This document shows, in pieces, positions 34,906-47,773 of a stretch of 64,000 bases of DNA; positions within the stretch are counted from its first letter, which is position 1, and each line of letters starts with the position of its first letter. Source of the stretch: Beaufortia kweichowensis (taxonomy: Eukaryota; Chordata; Actinopteri; Cypriniformes; Gastromyzontidae). The stretch is taken from contig CM032807.1 in NCBI GenBank assembly GCA_019155185.1, forward strand, positions 16,742,506-16,806,505, read 5' to 3'. Made by a program: the position numbers and the translations under genes. The notes below the pieces were generated by a model, which worked only from the letters and a program-made list of their open reading frames with translations, did no database searches and was not told where the DNA came from.

Positions 34906-35837
34906 TTGCTGAGCGGATGTTTAGTGCTGACGGCTTCATCTGACTGATGCGTGATTAAAACTCGACGAGTGAAACGAGGACAACACTTTTACATGGTCTG
35001 TGTGATGTGTTGTGTCTATTAGGAGGCAAGTGGATTCGTTTTTATTCTGTAGTTTATCGTTTAGTTTATTATTTCGAGTGTTTCATCTGGTTCAGCAGCT
35101 CTCCTCTTCTGAAAGATGGGCTGCTTGTAAAAACGCACACTAGATGAAGTTTATCTGTTATTTTATTATCTGGATGTTTATTTTAGTTGATTAGATACTG
35201 CAGCAGCTCCGGCTCTAGACCCTGATTCATGTGACACTGCTGATACTGCACAGACGAGAAGCGTTACTGGATGACACTGACTCTGACATGATGAAAGATG
35301 TATTCACTATTCCTTTAAAAGGTTTCTTGATGCCATTTGGTTTTAAAGTTTGCCAAAAAGCCTGTCTTTTCTCCATTAGGTGATTTGTTGCCGGCGATGC
35401 AGTTCAGGAGAAGCATTTAATCTGACTAAACTGCTGTAGGTTTCTTTCTCATTGTGTGAAGGTCAATCTTGTGTTAATATCTCCGTTTCTGCATGTGAAT
35501 CCAGTGAACATTTAAGCATTTACATATAGGCATTGACATCAGGACTGAATGGTGAGTTTATATCAATTGAACATGATTTCTGTATATCTGTTCAATAAAG
35601 TGACTGCTTGTTAACTGCTCATCAGCTGTTAACATAATGATGTAAATTTCACTGATCACAGTCTTGTAGTAAGTGACTCTTTGCACCTTGTTTCTCTCTA
35701 CTTACAGGTCTTTGCACAAGGATTAAAATGTCTGCCGAGTTGAACTGCTCTTGGCTGTCAAAGTAAAGTTGGACATGTTTAGTTTTCTTTCTAGTAAGGC
35801 ATATTTACTTTTACTCTGAGATCTGTCTTTCTGTAGA

Positions 35838-38800
35838 GTTTAGCTCCAACCCTGATTAAACACATCTGAACCAGCCAATCACAGTCTTACAGTTTATTTG
35901 AAAATAACAGACTGATGTGTTTGTCTTTTGGGTGGATCTAAACTATTCTGGAAGGTAAAGAGAACTGGTAAGAGCATGATGTTTTTATTCGATCCAGATA
36001 ATGGACTGGTGCTTTCAGAGATCTTGTCTTGTTCTGGTTTCAGGCAGCAGCTGTGCTGTTCAGCATTGACTCACACTTACAGTCCTGTCACGCTGCACAA
36101 CTAGACAATGTCCTGACATAAGTGCCCTTTTCATCTATACTAACTAATTGATTGAACCACAGAGTTTCAGTCTTGTCTTCTGTACAATTTTTGTATACGT
36201 GTCAGTCAGGTTTGGTAACTCTTGATGTTTGTCTCTTGACGCAAATTATTGTCTGAATCAAGTTAGATGGTGAGTGACATTTCAGTGATTTTCATCATGT
36301 CTGGAATCGGTGTGATGTGGGTATTTGGATAACTGACACTTTTGGCTGTAACTTTTTTTTGTACATTTTCATTCAGTTAAACTGCCTGTTGGCTGTCAAA
36401 GTGGAGCTGGACGTGTTGTTTTCTCTCAGGTACCGGCATTATGGTTGGGGTGTTTCAGTTTTACTCTAGCAAAACTAACTTGCAAAGTTTTGATCCAACC
36501 CTGTTTGAACACATCTGAACCAGCCAATCACGGTCTTACAGTTCACTTGAAAATAACAGACAGATGTGTTCATTTGTGGTTTAATCTTAACTTCAAGGTA
36601 AATGTACATTGTAAGCCCAGAATGTTTCATAGATTGAACAGCTTGTTATTTTAAACCTGGTGTTTCCAGAGATCTTCTTGTTTTAGACATTAGCTGTACC
36701 AGCATGGATTCCCATTACAGCCCTGTCACACTGCACAACCAGCTCATAAGTGACCATTTCATCCATACAAACCAATTTATTAAAACTGATTTGATTCATT
36801 GTCTGATGACTGTCTTGTTTTGTTTAATCAGGCCAGTTTGACAGCGTTGGAACTGTGTGGTCATCACATCTGAATTGGTTCAAATCTGTGGGTTTGGGTC
36901 ACTGTATGCCAATAAGAATCTCTGTCAGCCCATCAAAATAAGTCAGAGGTGAGTAGACTTTCATTTGATATTTTATTGTGGTCTATTTGGCCAAAATAAT
37001 GGAATGACATTGGTGTAAAAGACGAACCGCAAGCATTGGTTCATGTTATATTGGTATATTGTATTGTACTGTGAGTATTTACACTTTGGTTAAATTTTAG
37101 AACTAGTTTGAAGTCTGAGAAAACACTGGAGAAATATTGCTTACAGTAGATTTTAAAGGTTTAGTTAGATCTTTAGATGTAGAGATGTTCATCTCCTGAA
37201 GAGACTGTGATTGGCTGGTTCAGGTGTTTTATTGGGATTTGATCTTTACTCTACAGGAAAAACATCTTTAGGTGTTTGGAGTTTAACATCCTGTATTGTG
37301 AATACTGTTGAAGACCTGGCGTTTGTGTAATGTTACAGTTACATGTTAAAAAGTTTACACTCGATTCATAACTGCTGTTATAATTTGTTTGCTTTCCTGT
37401 TTCATCTGTCCATCATGAGGTTACTAGAGACCGCAGGAGCTCCAGAGTTGGATCCTGATTCATGTGATGTCGGTCCGCTGCTGATCTGGTAATGTACAGA
37501 TGATAAAGATTACCGTCATCACCTCTTTTACTGCAGACTGTATTAAACAATTGTCGGCAGTGGATTTTATGATGTGGGTTCAATTTTACATGTAGAAATG
37601 TTTAGCTCCAACCACATTAAAACACCTGTCTGTAACTCAAGTGAACTGTAAGACTGTGATTGGCTGGTTCAGGTGTTTTAGTGGGGTTTGGTCTTTACTC
37701 TGCAGGTGGATTGGACACTCGTGTATTGATACATTCACTATAGAGGACATTGTTTGTTTAATGTTACGTTTAAGATCTATACCAAGAATGGTTGCTGCCT
37801 TTTTATATAGTAATGACTAATGTCATTCATTAACACAACATTGTTTGTGACCTAGACGCACACTTTGAAGACTCATCTCTTTAGTGAAGTATAGTTAATT
37901 TATTTTTCCATTTTTAATTCTCAACTGCTGCTATGATAAAATCTGTTTGCTTTTCTGTTTCCATCACTCCTGATCTTTTTTTTAGACTGCAGCATCTAGA
38001 CTATGTTGCTTCACGTGTGACTTGTCATTTACAGCTCACTGCCAGTACTGCAATACACACGCATGCGTACACATGGAATCAATCAAGGCAAGTATACTTT
38101 TGTTTGGACTTTCTGCATTACTGTGTAATTTATATCCGTTCTTAATTTTGTGTGCAATTATCTGGGTGATGTGGTAGGAAAACTGTTGTTTTTGGGGTGT
38201 TGATATTCAGTCCAGTTTCTGGAGATGCATGTTCTTGAGCTTAGTTCTAACTGCACTAAAAGCAGTTAGAGTTAGAGAAATATTGCTCTAAACACTGGAG
38301 AAATATTGCTTACAGTAGATTTTAAAGGTTTAGTTCGATCTTTAGATGTAGAGACGTTCATCTCCTGAAGAGTTTAGCTCAAATCACATTAAAACACCTG
38401 TCTGTAACTCAAGAGAACTGTAAGACTGTGATTGGCTGGTTCAGGTGTTTTATTGAAGTTTGATCTTTGCTCAACAGGAATGTACGTCTTCAGGTAAATG
38501 AATTTCACGCCTTGTATTGTGAATACTGTAGATCACTGTGTATTAGTGTAATGTTAGTTAAATGGTTAATAATTAATGGGATGCAATATTTTTGTCATTT
38601 CCTGAACTTGTTTCATACAGTAGTTTAATGTGGACCGGGGCTTTACTTCACGCTGTTATTAACTAACATTCTGCTCTAAAGCTGCTTTGAAACGGTGGTT
38701 AGTGGCTACGCTGTTAAAGCGCTATACAAATGAACTTAAACTTGAACACACTCATGTGGTTTAAAACACTTACCTTTGGAACAGTGGAATACAACATTTT

Positions 38801-41800
38801 GATGTCTGGTTTTGGGTCTATATAATGGAAGTCAATGGGTCCTAATGTTGTTTAGTTAACAATGTTCTGTATACATCTTATTCATAATTTCTGTATATAA
38901 TTTCTGTTTGCTTTTCTTTTTCTCTTTCTGCATGTCCATTGTGAGGTTACTAGAGACTGCAGGAGCTGCAGGGTTGATCCTGATTCATGTGTGATGTCTG
39001 TCATCTGCTGATCACTGCTGGTATTGTACAGATGATGAGGATTACGGTCATTACTTCACTTACTGTAGACTGCGTCACACCCTGACATCAACCACGAATG
39101 CACAGCTTTGTCTTTATGCAGCTTGGGTTGGTCGGCACTGAAAAAAATTCTGATAGACTTTAATTCAATGAACTGCTATATTCACTGCATGTGCACATTT
39201 AATGTTTTACTTTTGTTCTCCTGTGAACTCTTTCTGTCAGTGTGAATGAGGTTGGTTAATGCTTGATGTTCTACACATGATGCCAAGCAGTGTCTGTCTT
39301 CTGTTTGCCAATAAAAGTTGTGAGGGACACTTCAGTGATCACAATGTCTGTCGATGACTTTCAGCCGTCGTTTCTAATGGCATGTCTATAATGTTATGGA
39401 AAGTGTTTTTGTCTTGCTCCAGGTGATCGACCTTACTGCAGAGTTTAGCTCCAACCCTGATTAAACGCATCTGAACCAGCCAATCAGTCTTACAGTTCAC
39501 ATGAAAATAACAGACAGATGCGTTAGTTTGTGGTTTGATCTAAACTCTTCAGGAAGGTAAATGTCATGGCAGAGGTAAAACTACAGTAATCGTAATCTAA
39601 ACCGCCTGTTACACTTCAAATCTGTGTCAATAGAATGGGTTTTGATCACTGAGTTTAAAGATCTCCAGATTATCAGTGAATGTTTATATTTGGTTTGTTC
39701 CTCATGTTATTTACCATTGATGCAATTTAATGTTTAGACATTTAGGCATTAAAATGCAGTAAGTAATACACACATAATGATCACGTTACTTGAAGGTTCC
39801 AGATCTTCCTGCACATTCCTGATTGGAGTGAGTGTCTTCCACCTGTACAAACTCATTTAAAATCATATTGAAACTGATGTCTCCTGTCTGTGTCTTTTGT
39901 TTCATAGAAATCTATAAGTGAACATTTTGATTGTTTTGTAAGTGTGTGGTTGTCTGACCACAATCCGTTTCATATCTTTGGGTTTGTACACCAATAAGTG
40001 TCTGTCAGGCAATTCTGAATCAATCAGAGGTAAGTATTTTCATTTGATATTTTGTTCTGGTTTATTTGGGAAAATAATAAAAAGAGATTGGTGTAAAGAG
40101 AAACTGCAGACATTTGTTTACATTGTATTAGTATATTATACTCTATGTAGGCTGTTTTTTCAGGGTTAAATTTCAGAATCATTTTGTTTACTGTTGTGAT
40201 GTTCTGCTCCAACATGGTTTTGCATCTAGTGTGTATTTATAAATGCTTTTTATGCATTTTTGATGCTTTGGAAAAATGTCTCGAGTACATTTTAGGGTTA
40301 GGGTTAGGGTTAGATTTGGGTTAGAGTTTTATGTAGAAATGTTTGGCTCCAACCACACTAAACGCCTGTCTGTAAGTCAAGTGAACTGCAAGACTGATGG
40401 GCTGGTTCAGGTGTTTTATTGGGCTTTGATCTTTACTCTGCAGGTAGATTGAGCACTCATGTACTGATGTTCATTATAGGAGGAATTGTTTGTGTAATGT
40501 TATTTAAGATCTAAACAAAGAATATTTGCTGCCTTTCTTATAGCAATGAGTGATGTCATTCATTAACCCAACATTGTTTGACCATGTTTTATAAACATTG
40601 TTTTTAGACCGTTTAAAGGCTCATCTCTTTAGCGAGGTATAGTTTCTTTTCAGTTTCTAACTCCGTACAGCTGGTACACTAACATCCATTTGCTTTTTAT
40701 TTCTGTCCCACTTCATCCAACCATGCGCACACACAGCTTTTCAGATGACTGTTTATCAAATGTGCATGAGGACTTAAACATCTGCTAAAATGATATGCAT
40801 CTCCAGTGTCTGTTTTGCATTTGCAGGCTGTAAACTCAAGTAGTTCAGCTACTTGAATTAGCAGCGGTTTGGATTCGGTGCATTTCGATACATTACAGCT
40901 CACTGTGATTCTCGCCTGAAACCTTTTCATATCTGACTGATTCTGATGGGCTGATCAGATTCTCATTGCGTACAGAGGCAAGTGTACTTTCATTTTGTTT
41001 TTTCCAGTTTATTTTGACAAGTGAAGTGACACTGGTGTAAAAGATGAAGTGCAGTTATCTGTTCATGTTATTAGTGTGTTTTATTGTATGTAGACTGTAT
41101 CTTTTCACACTTTCATGTTTTAAAGGAGTTCGTTTATGGTTGTTTCTGCTGCAATATGGTTTCACGTCTAGAGCATGATTTTATCAATCTTTTGAAATTG
41201 TATGTATAAGAAAAGTAAAGCTTTGGAAATTAAATCTACATTTGAGGTTTTTGGGTTTGGTTTTTATATGTAGAGATGTTGAGTTCAAATCCCATTAACA
41301 CACCTGTCTGTAACTCAAGTGAACGGTTTGATTTGTTGATCGGCTGGTTCAGGTGTTTTATTGTGGTTTGATCTCTGCTCAACTGGAATGTACATCTTCA
41401 GGTGAATGAATTTAGCAATTATTGTAAGTGCTGTACGTCACCTGTGTTGTGTTATGTTACAGTTGTTAAAAACCGATTAATATTTATATTTCTGTTTTTG
41501 TTCCTCATGAAGTTACTGGACAACCTTTGGATCCTGAGTCGTGTAATATCTTTCAGCTGCTAATGACTGGCAGTAGTGCACAGATGAGGATTACCATCAT
41601 TAGCTCATTTACTGCAGACTGTGTCACACTGGGACTGTAAGGCACAATGTAAAGTACAATACAAATATACAATTTTGACTATGCAGTTTTGTTTTGACTC
41701 TACATTATACTTGACTTGAAGCAGATTACTGCACCTTTTCTCATTGCTTGTTCATTTTGTAGTAAAGTGTTTTTGTGTGGTGGTGGTTTATTGGTCCATT

Positions 41801-44800
41801 GTCTCTTGTGATGGCTACCTTCCTGTTAAGATTTTATCCAACTATAATACACATCTGAACCAGCCTATCACAGTCTTACAGTTCACATAAATTACAGGCA
41901 GATGTGTTGGTTTGTGGTTGGATCTAAACTTCTCAGGATTTTCTCTAACATTTTCCAACCTTGTTTGGTGGTCTTTAAACATGTCATTTATTTAAGATGA
42001 CGTGTTTAAAGAAGACCCTAACCATTTTTACATGGTTTATTAGAGACTGCAGCAGCTCCAGGTTTAAATCCTGATTCATGCGTCCCTGCTAATGCAGTTC
42101 TAGATGATACAGGTTTTGTGACGACATGGGTGAGTTAATGAAGGTGAATGTAATTTTGGGCCAAGTATCCCTTTTTAAATTGAGCAAAAAGCAAACTTCT
42201 TAATTTGTGATTTGTAGCTGATTGCAGTCCTTCAGGAAAAGCCGATTGTCCGAATACTGCTGTCGTGTACTTTTTCACTGTTTGAATGCCAGTCTTGTGT
42301 TAATATCTGCATGTCTGCCTGTGAATTAACTGAACGATGACATCAGGACAGAATGGTGAGTTTATAGCGTATATACGACTTCATCGCTGTAAGATGTCAC
42401 ACAGTTAAACTGCTCATCAGCTGTTAAGATAATGATGTAAACTTCACTGAATGAATTTCTGCAGGTCTGTATGCAAGGATTATAACTGCTGCAGAGCAAT
42501 CCGTGTCTATCTGCTGGTGTCCACTAATCAGCGACACAATTGCGGTTTATTTTTTCTCTTGTCACTTTTGGCAGTTTAATTTCTTTGTAAATATTTTCGA
42601 CCTTACTGCAGAGTTTTGCTTCAACCCTGATTGAACACATCTGAGCCAGCCCATCACAGTCTTACAGGTCACTTGAAAAATTAAAGATGTGTTCGTTTGT
42701 GGTTTGATCTAAACTCTTCAGGAAGGTAAATGTCATGGTGGAGATAAAATCTCAGTATTTGTAATCTGAACTGCTTGTTACATTTCAAATTGGTGTTGAT
42801 AGAATTATATCACGGATTTTAAAGGTCTCATCTGTTAAAGATCTCCAGATAATCAATGAATGTTTATATTTGGTCTGTTCCTGATGTTATTTACCACTGA
42901 CACAATTTAATATTTAGACATTCAGGAATTAAAATGCATTAAGTAATACACACGTAATTGTCATGTTCCAGCTCTTGCTGCACAAAGAAAGGGGTCTTAG
43001 TGAGTGTCTTCCAACTCTCTGCCCTATGTGGTTCAAAATGTTGTTTTCTATAACTTGTGAACTTCTAGAACTTCTACTTTTTTCTGCTTTTGTGTTTGTG
43101 TAATTTAAGTCAATTGAGGCCAATGTTCAATATACTCATTCGTAATTATCGTTTTAACATTTGTTTGCTTTCCTATTTCTGCATGTTCATGAGGTTACTA
43201 GAGACTGCAGGAGCTCCAGCTTTGATCCAGATTCATGTGTGACGTCTGTCAGCTGCTCATCCCTGCCTGTAACGTACAGATGATGAGGATTACGGTCATC
43301 ACCTCACTTACTGCACACTGCATTACACTCCAGGACTGTAAGACATAATGGAAAAAAATATATATTGAACAGAATTTTGTTAAGAACAATACAAATACAC
43401 AACTTTAAATCTTTGCTGCTTTTGTAACCTGTGTTGAAATATGACATAAATAAGAATAAATAGTTAAAAGCTGTATAAATAAGTTGGAAGTTAAATGATT
43501 CATTTAAAATGTAAGTTAATTCATAATTCATCAGTTAATTAAAAATGTTAATACAACAATTTTAATAGTTAAGAGCAAAAGTGTGCTTACAGAAAATTCA
43601 CGTCACTGCCCCTTTAAGGGACTAGTGATGCTAGACACGGCGCTTCAGTAACGTTGCAGCAGGGAGAAATCGGAGAAAACGAGCTGTGTTAATAGGCAGA
43701 GAAAAGTGCGAGAAAGTTGATTTTGCCATGGGAAGAAACATAATTTACCTGGTCAGGAACTGACAGGGATTTTATGAGAACTAAGCCACACCAGTTTTGG
43801 TGAGTTGAGTTGTTGCCTCGCATTCTACCGTGTTGTATTTTTTTTCCTTTATCTCTGGCAGAAAGCTAACATTAAAACTTAGTTGTTTACAAGGAAATGC
43901 TTTGCCATAAACTGTACCAGTTAATGTTTTTGGGTTTATGAAAATTATGAATGTTATAAAAGTGAATGCTTGTAAATGAAAGATGTGTGCAATAGTTGTG
44001 CGGAAAACGGAGCCGTGAGTTAAAATAGACCGCTCCGCCGCCAATTCAGAGGTGAAAAACACCGTAGCAGTAATGTTACATATCAATGAGACTGTGAAAC
44101 ATTTATTTGTGTAATTTGAGGATTTAAAAAGAGTTTATGACCTGTTACACAGGTCAGGTTTTTGCTTGGTTTGAAGCTCGGTCGGAGTGAGGATTGGTCT
44201 ACAGTGTGCGGGCGCGCACATGCACGGACGGGATTCAAGATGGCGAGCCAGACCCAGACTTTCAACTCATCTTCTTCAACGCATCAGTGAGGAAATCTCC
44301 CGCGTATGCTGACTTGCTGCCAGAGTGGTAGGAGTATCAGAAATTGGTCTTGGACTGAATCGAACTGAGACTTTTCATTGAACTGAATAACTGATCTCAC
44401 ATTTGGACTTTAATTTGAGTTTAAAGTGTTATACTTTTATTTTCATATTGAGTTCATATGTTTAAATGTGATTTGAAATGCTTGTGGTCCACTTTGATGT
44501 GGTTGTGTAAATTGAAGGTATTTTCTTACCCGTAAAAGAAAGGGAAGAGAGTTAACTCGAGGAGGAAAATAAGAATTCTAAAATAGGTGTAACCTAGGGA
44601 AAGCTGGTTTAACTTAGATTAGCCTGATTAGAATAACTTAGGTGAACTAAAGAACGAAAAGAAGGTTTTTCTTTTCTTTTCTTTTATTTAGTATTAAGAA
44701 TCTGCAGGGTTTTGTTTTTGTTTCATGTATTGCATACTCTACATGTCTACTACTTTCAGTAAATTGCCGGCCTTTTGTATATTAAACCCACGGTCTCTGG

Positions 44801-46750
44801 TGTAATTATTTTCTTTTTGCTCCCCACTCCTTAGAACCTAGAATTGGCCCAGTGGCACAGCAAGTGGTGTGATACCGGTGCTACACTTTGGTTTGTCAAA
44901 ACTAAAAATCTCCCTTTATTAAGCTTGAAGTGGATTACTGCACTTTTGTTGTAAATTTCACAACTTTCTGCTTGTCTTGTCAATTCAATAGTTGTTGTCG
45001 TTGTTCAGTATAAACGTGTTCTTTTGTAATGCATGGTAGTGTGGTGGTGCTTTATCTGCCTTCCTCTAGGTTATTAGAGACTGCAGCAGCTTCAGCTTTA
45101 GATCCTGATTCACTGCTGATACTGTGCAGACAGTTACTGGATAATACAGATTTTTATTTACACTAATGAGTTAGTGAAAGTAATTGTGATTTGTGTGAAC
45201 TATCCCTTTTAAAAGGTTACACTATACCCTTTGGTTTTAAAGTTTAAAAACACTTTCCCCATCAGATATGTAAGTGATTGCTGTTGATGCTGTTTAGGAG
45301 CATCAAGTCGGAGTAAACTGCTGTTGTGTACTTGCTGATGTGATGACCAATCTTGTATTAATATCTGCATGTCTGCCTGTGAATCCACTGAACAATGACA
45401 TTAAAACAGAATGATGAGTTATCTAAATCCATTTCACTTCTGCTAATAACCCTAACATGATTTCTGTACATCCGTTTACTGAAGATCAGTCTCATGACAC
45501 TGTAAAAGTCTTCATCAGCTGTTAACAAGATTTAAACTTTACTGATCACAGTCTGCATGTCTTTCAGTGAATGAATGTCTGTACCTAGTTTACAAGGATT
45601 ATTACTTCTGCTGAGCAAACCGTATGACTACCCGCTGGTGTCCACTGACCAGCCACACAATGGTGTTTGTTTTCTCTCTTGCTACTTGACAGTCTAATTT
45701 CTTTTTGTACATGGCTGTTCATTGCAGGTCATCTCTGGTAAACTGCCTGTTGGTTGTCAAAGTGTTCGACAAGGTTTTTTTTTTTCTCTAAGACTGTTTA
45801 GTTTTACTCTAGCAGATCAACCTTACTGCAGACTTTTGCTCTAACCCTGATTAAACCCTAACCCAGCCAATCAGTCTTACAGTTCACTTGCAAATAACAG
45901 CTGTATTAGTTTGTGGTTTGATCTAAACTCATTTAACTCATTTGTTACATTTAATCTGTGTCAATGGAATGATTTTTGATCACTGAGTTTGAAGGTCTCG
46001 TCTGTTAAAGATCTCTGGGTTATCAGTGAATGTTTATATTTGGTCTGTTCATGTTATTTACCATTGACACAATTTGATGTTTTGAAGAATTGAAATGCAT
46101 TAAATAATGCAAACAAAATGGTCGTGTTACTTCCAGGTCTTGCTGCACAAAGAAAGCTGTCATTCCTGATCTGAGTGAGTCTTCCTTTTATACAAACTAA
46201 TTTTTTGAATGTGATGTTGTATGTCTGTCTTGGTTTTGGTCTGACCAGAATTAGTTTCATATGTGGGTTTTTGGATAATTGTACACCAATAAAAATGTTT
46301 GTCAGCTCATCAGAATCAGTCAGAGGGAAGTATACTTTTACTTTTTGTTGTTTGTTTGGGCAAAAATAATAATGAAATTGGTGTAGAGACAAATTGCAGA
46401 CATTGGTTCATGGTGTATAAGTAGATTATTTTGTATGTAGGTTGCATGTTTTCACACTGGTTATGTTTCAGAATCCTTTTGTTTACCGTTATGATATTCT
46501 GCTCCAATATGGTTTTGCATAAAGTTTGATTTTATGAATATTTTTACTTGGGCGTAAAGTTTTGATTCTTTGAAAAATTGTCTGCAGTAGATTTTATGAT
46601 GTGGGTTAAATTTTATATGTAGAGATGTTTAGCTCCTGAAGAGTTTAGCTCCAGCCACAGTAAACACCTGTCTGTTAGTCAAGTGAACTGTAAGACTGTG
46701 ATGGGCTGGTTCAGGTGTTTTATTGGGCTTTGGTCTTTACTCTGCAGGTA
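35838..46750. repeat. Twelve copies of a palindromic MITE, six per orientation
   Basis: Forward copies (gagtttagctccaaccctga, ctgaaccagccaatcacagt) at about 35838, 36485, 39440, 41826, 42608 and 45825. Inverted copies (actgtgattggctggttcag) at about 37190, 37605, 38350, 40335, 41275 and 46625. Each is roughly 75-130 bp. Their spacing follows the modules of the surrounding array, so they were mostly duplicated with it and are not independent insertions. The family looks like a common cyprinid foldback element. Confidence 0.8.
43560..44886. mobile_element. About 1.3-kb unclassified insertion in the array
   Basis: The array copy ending near 43430 resumes near 44890, judged against the copy at 41626-41810 (cttgaagcagattactgcac matching 44925). 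The intervening DNA has no relative in the other copies. It has a GC-richer core with a tiny Kozak-like ATG at 44239, a pentamer run cttttcttttctttt at 44668-44686, an ATTAAA at 44779, and ends ccggtgctaca. TG...CA-like limits suggest a solo LTR, but no target duplication was seen. Confidence 0.4.
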
Positions 46751-47773
46751 GATTGAACACTTGTTTAATGATGCGTTCACTATAGAAGACGTTGTTTGTG
46801 TAGTATTATATTTAAGATCTATACCAAGAATGGTTGCTGCCTTTTTATATAGCAATGATGGATATCATACTTTAAAGTGTGTGTCAAGGTCATAAACAAT
46901 GTTGTGTTAAAGACTGATCTCTTTACCAAAGTATAGTTAATTTATTTTTCAGTTTCTAATCCTCAACTGCTGCAGTGCTAAAATCTGTTTGCTTTTCAGT
47001 TTTATCCCTCTTGATGTGTTTTTAGAGACTGCAGCAGCTCTATATTGTGGTTCATGAGTGACTTGTCATTTACAGCGCACTGCCAGTACTGCAATACACA
47101 CGCATGCGTACACACAGAATCTAAGGCAAGTATGCTTTAGTTTTACATTACTGTATTTGTTTACTTTGCCACCTTTGCCATTTTGCACTTCATCTGTATA
47201 TTGTAAATTGTTTATTTTGTTCCATTTTGCACAGTGTCTGTAGATTTAAAATTGTTTATTGTATCTTTGCTATTTTGCACAGTGTCTGTATGGGTGATTC
47301 TCACGAAACCATTAAAACACCATGGCACTAATGATTTTAAATATAAAACGTGTAATTTATTAATATTAAAAAGCATCAGAATAAAGACAATACTGTTCTC
47401 TACCTTGCACAATGTATGATTTCAATGTAAGAATTTATTATTTTTCAATTTTACTACATTTTCTGCTGAAATTCTCATTTATCAAGAATGCGTCCGGCTG
47501 TGTTTGAACGTGTGTTATGTTGTAATTTAAACAAATTAACATAAAAATATTTAGAAAAAAATTAATGGATGTTCTACTAGATTATTTCAGATGACAGAAA
47601 AATAATTTACTGAATATTCATGTATAATATTAATGAAGAAAAATTTGGAAAATTATGTGTCCATGCCTGGTGTTCTCATCCTCCATAACATTTTTGAGGA
47701 CTGTTTAAGCACATACAGAATTTAAATAAAGTTTGATTTTAAGTGACCAAGCACATGGACCATTTACTTCAAG

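Larger units (their letters stand above)
34900..47280 (+). other. Tandemly diverged module array, possible spliced noncoding RNA locus
   Basis: Several modules recur in similar order. Module 1 starts gagactgcaggagctccag (35190, 37425, 38945, 41520, 42045, 43200, 45070, 47025). Module 2 is tttgggtttgtacaccaata and ends cagag|gtaagt (36948, 40029; altered at 46326). Module 3 ends gaatg|gtgagt (35551, 42355; altered at 45414). Module 4 contains cacacgcatgcgtacac and ends aag|gcaagta (38087, 47125). Module 5 is ttaagatctataccaagaat (37768, 40508, 46808). Donor-like ends and upstream polypyrimidine-AG tracts (tttttttttagactgcagca at 37980) suggest repeated exons and introns. Frames are short, with no shared peptide. 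I tested for C/D snoRNAs and did not find them. A role is unknown. Confidence 0.5.

Noticed and set aside
35500..43320. C/D box snoRNAs in the repeated array (many tgatga and ctga motifs)
   Set aside because: Boxes are in the wrong order or too close (under 35 nt), and no terminal stems were found; a covariance-model scan would settle it.
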